Source: Sipunculus nudus | Taxonomy: Eukaryota; Annelida; Sipuncula; Golfingiida; Sipunculidae | Reading direction: 5' to 3' | NCBI GenBank assembly: GCA_026874595.1 | Contig: CM049317.1 | Coordinates: forward strand, 35,120,901 to 35,184,900 | Length of the DNA: 64,000 nucleotides | Shown here: piece by piece, positions 58,490 to 64,000 of the stretch | Layout: the number at the start of each line of letters is the position of its first letter | Numbering within the stretch: position 1 is the first letter of the stretch | The notes under the pieces: model-generated | The model's input: only the letters and a program-made list of their open reading frames with translations | Databases searched by the model: none | What the model was told of the DNA's origin: nothing | Made by a program: the position numbers and the translations under genes

Positions 58490-60485
58490 GAAGATAAATA
58501 ATCCTGATTGTCAGAATGCTTTTACCTTCTCTCTAAGATGAACAACATATTTTTAAAGCAATACATTCCTTGATACAGCACAGAGTTGATTTCCATTACA
58601 AACCGACCAACGGGCATGACGCCTGGATGTCCACATGGTAAAATTACTTGTAATTACTGATTAATGTAAGTCCTCGGCATTGGGAAATAATATGCCGGGA
58701 ATGCACGAATACATAAATGAAAAATAAATGTGAACCCTCAAGCACAAATTGTATATTAATGTTTCCGATATTTATTTAACGTTTTTGCCCTTTGTGCTGA
58801 TGGTAACGTTGACCCAGTTGTATATATATTTGAGCAAACCGATCGATAATCGATTATTAATCGGTTCAGACAAATATAAAGAAATATGCAATTATCTGTG
58901 AAACTGTACTTTCTTAACAAAGCCCGCATGTCTAAGTAATTCATCTTAAAAAAAAGAAGTTTTTGCCTTTTTTTATATTTTCCTATTATTAGTAAGATAT
59001 GATTTTCAAAGTTTCATTTGAATTATTTATAATAATCAAGAATTAAACCACAATCCGGGACATCTACTTGCTGGCCCTAATGAATACTCCCGCGTATTAT
59101 TTTAACTTCACCGCCACCAAGGACTCTCATTTTATAACAATTATGATGACTGCCGTCAGGCATACTGGTTTCACTGGCCCGTCAGAAAAACTATAGGCCC
59201 ATACATCTAAAAATATAATTAATCACGTATGCACTATTTGTATAACATAAACTGTCTAAAGACTTGTTGGTTATTATTACTTTTTATTTTTGGTTTGAAA
59301 AAAAGGTCACTCTTGTTTGATTTCAGTGCAAGTTATCAGCTTGATCATGATTAAAAAAAGTCACAAAAATCAACTATTTGAATCTGACGGGTCATATATA
59401 TATACCAACAGTTGTGTGTAATTTAAGACCATCCTAATACTTGTATTATTACCCATGGACATTAAGGCTTATTTCTCCTTATTTAACCAGACTTTGACAC
59501 TTTCTTAATTTAAAAAAAATAATAACTCATGTAAATGACGTACCAGCAAAATGCACTAGTAAAAATATCAACGATAGGCACGATGCCAATAATGCTGAAC
59601 ATATTTCATTTTTCTGTAGTTAATTAATGACTGAGCGAGCAATGTTGATAAATTTCGATTAAATGGGCCGGCGTCATTTGCTTTATATTCTCACGGTGGC
59701 AAAATTATAACCACCGTAGGCCGGCGACACGATGTCAGTCAACATTTTCCCGCCAAAATAATCATGACTGAAGTCATATGGGGAGAATTTTTACTACGAA
59801 CCTCTTATTGGCTCTCTGTCTATGACAAGTGACAGCTCCGCCAATTACAAAAACGTTTGCATTGACGAGGCAGGTGTTCATTTAAATAAACCTGTCACAT
59901 GGTTTAGAGGCCGAAATCGGTCAGTTGACAGCATGAATGTCGGGATAACTTTTCATTTGATGCGACAGCGACGAACTTTCACTTTATTTGTAGTCAAATG
60001 AGAACCCTTTCTAATCGCTCAATATTTCTTTTAGGCTTTTTCGCCCGAGTTACGAAACTGGATAGCGTTTTCCCGTCATTCACATGGCACGAGTGTACCG
60101 ATCCTTCCACGTATATAGGCACAAACAGACTAATTTCAACGCTCAAATTAAACGATCAGGTTATACCTTTTATTATGTTAGGCCCATAGAGGGGCTGTTT
60201 TTCTAGCAAATGAAGGCAGATTTTTGCAGGCTCAGGTGCGCTTTATAATAAAAAATTATTTTTTCTAAAACAAGGAGAAGACTTTTCCCTTTTCCACCTC
60301 TGCTGCATAAAATGATGTCGCGTCTGCTTTACAAAATAGTTGACATAAATTTCAACCTTATACCCTGTTGGAGATATATACGTCATCTCAGTGAATATAA
60401 GATATTAATTTAAATTATTGATTTTATTATTTCTTTTATGACATTTGCTCTACTATGATTAATATTTATTCTGGTGTCAGAAAAC

Positions 60486-60547
<62 letters not shown>

Positions 60548-60640
60548 ATATTGTAAACTTCATTGAATGGATAAACTAATTGTAAATATGAGGAACATAG
60601 TCAGTTATATACTCATATATACACCTGTATAAGTGTAAAA
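58490..60640 (-). other. Lectin B interior without recognisable exons
   Basis: Where lectin A has exon 2, copy B shows no match. A - strand open stretch near 58625-58525 (HPGVMPVGRF...LYQGMYCF) faintly recalls the start of lectin exon 4 but lies too close to the next acceptor to be a normal exon. A (TA)n tract sits at 60487-60545. Confidence 0.4.
60487..60545. repeat. (TA)n microsatellite
   Basis: About 29 TA dinucleotides in the decayed lectin copy. Confidence 0.95.
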
Positions 60641-60765
60641 ATATTAATATTGTTGAGGTCGGGAAGGGACTCGGATAGAGACCCTGAAGTTTGAGACAAC
60701 AGCAGCATTTTTGACACGCCTGTGTCTGTCAGTCTTCTCAAGCAGATTCTGTTTACACGACTTAC

Positions 60766-60826
60766 CACCAGTACAGTGGTCGAAAAACAGCTCTGCCGCT
60801 ACACACAAATATCCAAGGATAAACAT
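60766..60826 (-). CDS. Lectin B signal-peptide exon
   Basis: 61 bp, identical in length and donor (GTAAGT) to lectin A exon 1. Encodes MFILGYLCVAAELFFDHCTG. The frame is open further upstream in this copy, unlike copy A, but the conserved GCGGTCATG context favours this start. Confidence 0.7.
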
Positions 60827-61689
60827 GACCGCCGCTTCAGATGATCTGACTGCAAATATATTCATTAAATACAACCAACCGGCCTTTGTTTTCTCTACGT
60901 ACATACATGTACACCCATATTGTACGTTTGTATCATAATACTTTATATAATTGTCACGGACCATTGCTTCACAATTCTTTCATGATACTACTGTCAATCA
61001 ATGCTTGGTATGCCAACATTGAACTGCACGCCAATCCAGACCTTACGAGTAACATGTGTGTTTTTTAACGGTCGAAATGAGCGAGGTCCGTTTTGGGTTT
61101 GCGGTTCCTGGGCATGGTGCAATTTGGCGTTGTCTGGGTAGGTGCGCTGGCCTAGGCATAGCAGATTGGTGCGGCAGGGCATTAGGTGGATAGGCGCGTC
61201 AGCTCATATGAATGTACAGTCCTTTAACAGAAGCTCGATTTTTAAGTATTAATATAAATAACTAACAATGACGTAATTACATTTCAATGAAAGGTATGTT
61301 TACATTTCCCCTTAGGACGTCTAATTTTTTTTTTTGCCTTATATTTATTTTTAATTTAGGTAATTGTCTACAAAAGCTATTGTGGACTCTGTCAGCATAC
61401 AGCTGCTATATTCGGTGTACATTTGTCGAAGCTTGTGTATCAGCCTCAATGGACCTGAATTTTTATTGCTAGACGTTAATCACAGAAAACACCATTATAT
61501 CGATCAGTCTCTGAAATAAACGAACAAATTAGTGCTCAATATGGAACAACTAATGTTGATGTAGACAACCCAGTCACTTGTAATTGTAGTAAAATTGTAG
61601 TAAAAGAGAGAAACCCTTCCCTCTTCAGCTTACACAGAGAAGTAGTTAATTACAATGTAGTTAATCAGCCTTACGGGGGTTTCCAGTGG

Positions 61690-62030
61690 TGGAGCCTGGT
61701 GGCTTAATGGTTAATGCGCTGGACTTGTGATCGCAAGGTTGTTGGTTTGCGTACCGATCTGGCCGCTTTCCGCGCTAAGACTCCTGGCCAAAGTCTTAAC
61801 CAAACGGATGCACTCTTCACCAAGGAGTGAATGGGTACTGGTCAAACATAGGTGTCAGCGGATGTAAAACGAAAAACCATCTGGCGCCGTGTGCGGCTAC
61901 TTAGTGTATGCTCCAAAGAGAGCCGAGAAAAGCTACAAGAATGAACAGGCCCAAAAGACCAGGAGGGCAAAGTGTAAAATAAGTCGGATGAGACTGACAG
62001 CGTCGTTGATATCAAACTATAAACCCCCAC
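61690..62030 (+). mobile_element. tRNA-derived SINE
   Basis: Starts GGAGCCTGGTGGCTTAATGG with an A box (TGGCTTAATGG, about 61700) and a B box (GGTTTGCGTACC, about 61744), spaced as in a tRNA, followed by a non-tRNA body with CTCTTCACCAAGGAGTGAAT and GAAAAGCTACAAGAATGAAC. It cannot be a working tRNA gene: the B box is degenerate and the acceptor stem is not closed. The left arm has uninterrupted sequence at the same point, so this is an insertion; target duplication unclear. Confidence 0.75.
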
Positions 62031-62481
62031 TACCTTCTATTCACTGTTTAAACAGCTGCATCATCCGTTTAAATTTCGTCTTTACAAATATTAACAATAT
62101 TATTCATGAAATATGCATACTAGTTTTAATGCCAATTATATATTTATCATCAGAGACACTCATGATTATGTTGAGGAAGGTCTGCATCGTAGGCGAAAAT
62201 GCGCCTATCTTCAACTGAAGAGTTTAATATAATTGAATTCAGGAAATGTATAAGTACGTAATTGTCACAATTTTATTTTTTTAAATACTGTTGAATACTC
62301 GAGCTTCTCTTCAACGGCAGTACATTAATATGAACCCCCATCCAGACCTTGCTCATTAAGACTAACATTAATATTGACTGTCAATTACTCTGCACTGATA
62401 CATTTTTGTCTCAAAAAAGAGCCCATTAGCACCAAGGTAAATAAGATATCGGCCAGGTAAATAAGATAACGATATGTATAT

Positions 62482-62900
62482 TGTTACGGAACCTAATATA
62501 AACAGATCACGTATGCATGATGAACACATATTTTGTAATGGAGATAAAAAAAATCAGATTCTGTAACACTAGGCAGCGTGGAATGTCTAGGGGAATGAAT
62601 AGAGAAGTCAGTGTTTTTTTTTGTTAACAAATAACTATAATTTATTCTTAAAACAACCCTAACATTACAATACACTAAATCAATACAATTTAACAGTAAA
62701 ACAGCGTATAATAACAAATCAATACAATCACACAGTAAAATAAACAATGTGCACAGTACCTGGATACCACTACCGTCATAACGACAAGCTCTATAAAATG
62801 CCTATGCCGCATGAAAAGTCCACACCAATCCTCTCGGAGAATAACAGTCCAATGTAAAACTCTTGTAACAATCCAGAAAGTAAACTTGAGACAGGCAGCA
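62482..62900 (-). mobile_element. Partial 3' LTR next to Ty3-type coding sequence
   Basis: Begins TGTTACGGAACCTAATAT on the + strand, the reverse of the end of the solo LTR at 22628. It stays similar through GTACCTGGATACCAC and GAGAATAACAGTCCA, then fades, so only about 370-420 bp of an 890-bp LTR is recognisable. Confidence 0.7.
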
Positions 62901-62999
62901 TTAAAAAAAATCTTTCTTTTTGTGATCACAATCACTAAATTATTTCAACATTTCAAAACCATCTTATTTACAACATTACATAAAAATCTCGTTTACAAC

Positions 63000-64000
63000 A
63001 TTTCAGAAACATCTCGATAATCAATCAGCAAGTACACTGTCTTTCCCTGTAATGTGCCTGATTTCAAGGTTGTAATCTTGTATGAACAAACTCCATCTCA
63101 ACAATCTTTGATTTCCACACTTCTACTTATTCATGAATGTGAGGAGATTGTGACCACTGAAGACAATGATAGGCGTGACCGATGTAGTAGCATAAACTTC
63201 AAAATGTTGCAATGCCAAAATCAAAGCCAAACATTCTTTTTCAATAGTAGAGTAGTTTTTTTTCTGGTTTGCATTAAACTCTCTTGGAAAAATAACAAAT
63301 TGGATGATCTATGCCATCATTGCCTCCTTGTTACAACACAGCACCAGCTGCAGTATCGCTGGCATCTACAGCTAACCTAAAAGTTACAGAAAAGTCTGGA
63401 GCTGCTAAAACTGGTAATCTCTGCAGAATTGCTTTCAATTCTGAAATGCATTTTCACACTGAACATTCCATACAAACTTTTGTTTCTTCTTTAACAAATT
63501 AGTCAAAGGTTCTGCTACAGCAAGAAAACAGGTGTCGCTGTACACGCAAAGGTCATCAATATATGGGTCGCAGCCCTGAATGTCCTTGACAACCATGTGG
63601 ATTAGGCGTTGAAACGTGGCTGGCCAGTTCTTCATGCCAAACGGCATCACTCTATACTGGTACAGTCCTTGCGGCGTCACAGATGCGGACACTTCTTTCG
63701 CTCGATCTGTCAGCGGAACTTGCCAGAATCCTTATAGCAAGTCAAACTTGGAAACATATCTGGAGCTACCATCTCTATTAATACAATCATCGATCCTCGG
63801 AATCGGGCACGTGTCAGTCTTGGTGTCAGAGTTCAGTTTTCGATAATCTGTGCATATACGGTAACTTCCATCAGGTTTTGGCACGATAGTACATGGTGAA
63901 CTCCAGTTACTGTTACTAGGTTCAACAAAATCATTGTCCAGCAAATATTAAATCTCATCCTGTAGATACTTTTGCTTTTCTGGATTCAGTCTATATGGAT
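63000..64000 (-). mobile_element. Degenerate Ty3-type retrotransposon, reverse transcriptase-RNase H part
   Basis: - strand, running off the right edge. RT motifs: SPCTIVPKPDGSYRICTDYR near 63900-63840, then YRVMPFGMKNWPATFQR near 63650, and the catalytic YIDD at 63563-63552. RNase H traces (LAVDASDTAAGAVL, and TIEKECLAL) lie lower, ending near 63025 with a tether-like HITGKDSV string. Broken by an in-frame TAA after KFDLL, a stop in the FQN region, at least one frameshift in RNase H and a TGA near 63030. Integrase would normally follow but the LTR piece comes instead. Inactive. Confidence 0.85.

Larger units (their letters stand above)
56862..60826 (-). pseudogene. Lectin B: decayed inverted copy of lectin A
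   Basis: On the - strand the order is signal exon 60826-60766, a piece of lectin-domain-1 second half 58486-58410, lectin-domain-2 second half 58079-57896, and stalk exon 57334-56862. The first half of each lectin domain was not found. The domain-1 piece keeps WKWTDGTSFG and then runs into TAG. The domain-2 piece keeps EWLWLDNSS and GEPDD but has an in-frame TGA, and a run of nine A that shifts the frame before the last Cys. Signal and stalk exons are open and in phase 1. It could still be transcribed, and signal-to-stalk splicing would keep the frame and make a lectin-less mucin-like peptide. Assembly error at the A-run is possible, but the missing exons and the other stops argue for decay. 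Confidence 0.8.
60650..62481 (-). repeat. Right arm (outer part) of inverted duplication
   Basis: Reverse-complement partner of 20990-23310. It lacks the solo LTR found there and instead carries a SINE at about 61690-62030, absent from the left arm. A TATA-like TTATATAAA lies on the - strand at 60950-60942. Confidence 0.85.

Noticed and set aside
58525-58625. A lectin B exon on the - strand (HPGVMPVGRF...)
   Set aside because: The stretch is open and faintly lectin-like, but the implied intron to the next acceptor would be only about 40 bases and the wrong domain half would be joined.
61697-61770. A tRNA gene
   Set aside because: A and B boxes are present, but the B box is degenerate, the stems do not close, and the left arm of the duplication lacks the sequence; a SINE explains it better.

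Overview
The window is metazoan nuclear DNA. Genes are split into short exons with GT/AG (one GC/AG) introns, AT-rich introns are full of (TA)n, (CT)n and (GTCT)n microsatellites, and there are SINE, LINE, Ty3-type and MITE remnants. Repeats carrying GTCTG tracts, GGTCAAGGTCA blocks and embedded satellite units, together with a secreted multi-C-type-lectin gene, suggest a marine lophotrochozoan, most likely a mollusc. The species cannot be named from the sequence.

Region 1 (1-14.5 kb, + strand) is the 3' part of a cyclic-nucleotide phosphodiesterase of the PDE5/6/11 group, closest to PDE11. Thirteen exons give 424 residues: the end of a GAF domain, the whole catalytic domain and the stop codon. 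All catalytic motifs are present. Two oddities stand out: a GC-AG intron, and a 28-copy 42-bp minisatellite whose units are copies of the splice acceptor of the exon it runs into.

Region 2 (14.5-21 kb) holds no recognisable gene, only repeats and a small TIR element.

Region 3 (21-62.5 kb) is a large inverted duplication around a pair of convergent lectin genes. Copy A (+, 23,128-45,907) has six exons joined by phase-1 introns: signal peptide, two C-type lectin domains each split over two exons, and a Thr/Ser-rich stalk ending in a conserved cysteine-containing tail. Its third intron is 20 kb and is packed with one repeat family, its tandem sub-repeats and a 148-bp satellite. Copy B (-, 60,826-56,862) is compact and decayed. 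Its signal and stalk exons are open, but its lectin exons are missing or broken. The flanks of the two copies align, and each copy serves as the empty-site control for insertions in the other: a solo LTR upstream of A and a SINE upstream of B.

Region 4 (62.5-64 kb) is a degenerate Ty3-type retrotransposon on the - strand, running off the right edge.

The most unusual signals are the repeat family in the lectin intron, the splice-site minisatellite and the paired-insertion history of the duplication. The repeat family has a hairpin with compensatory base changes just before CTAG, CTCF-like motifs in about 18 copies, and nuclear-receptor half-site arrays.
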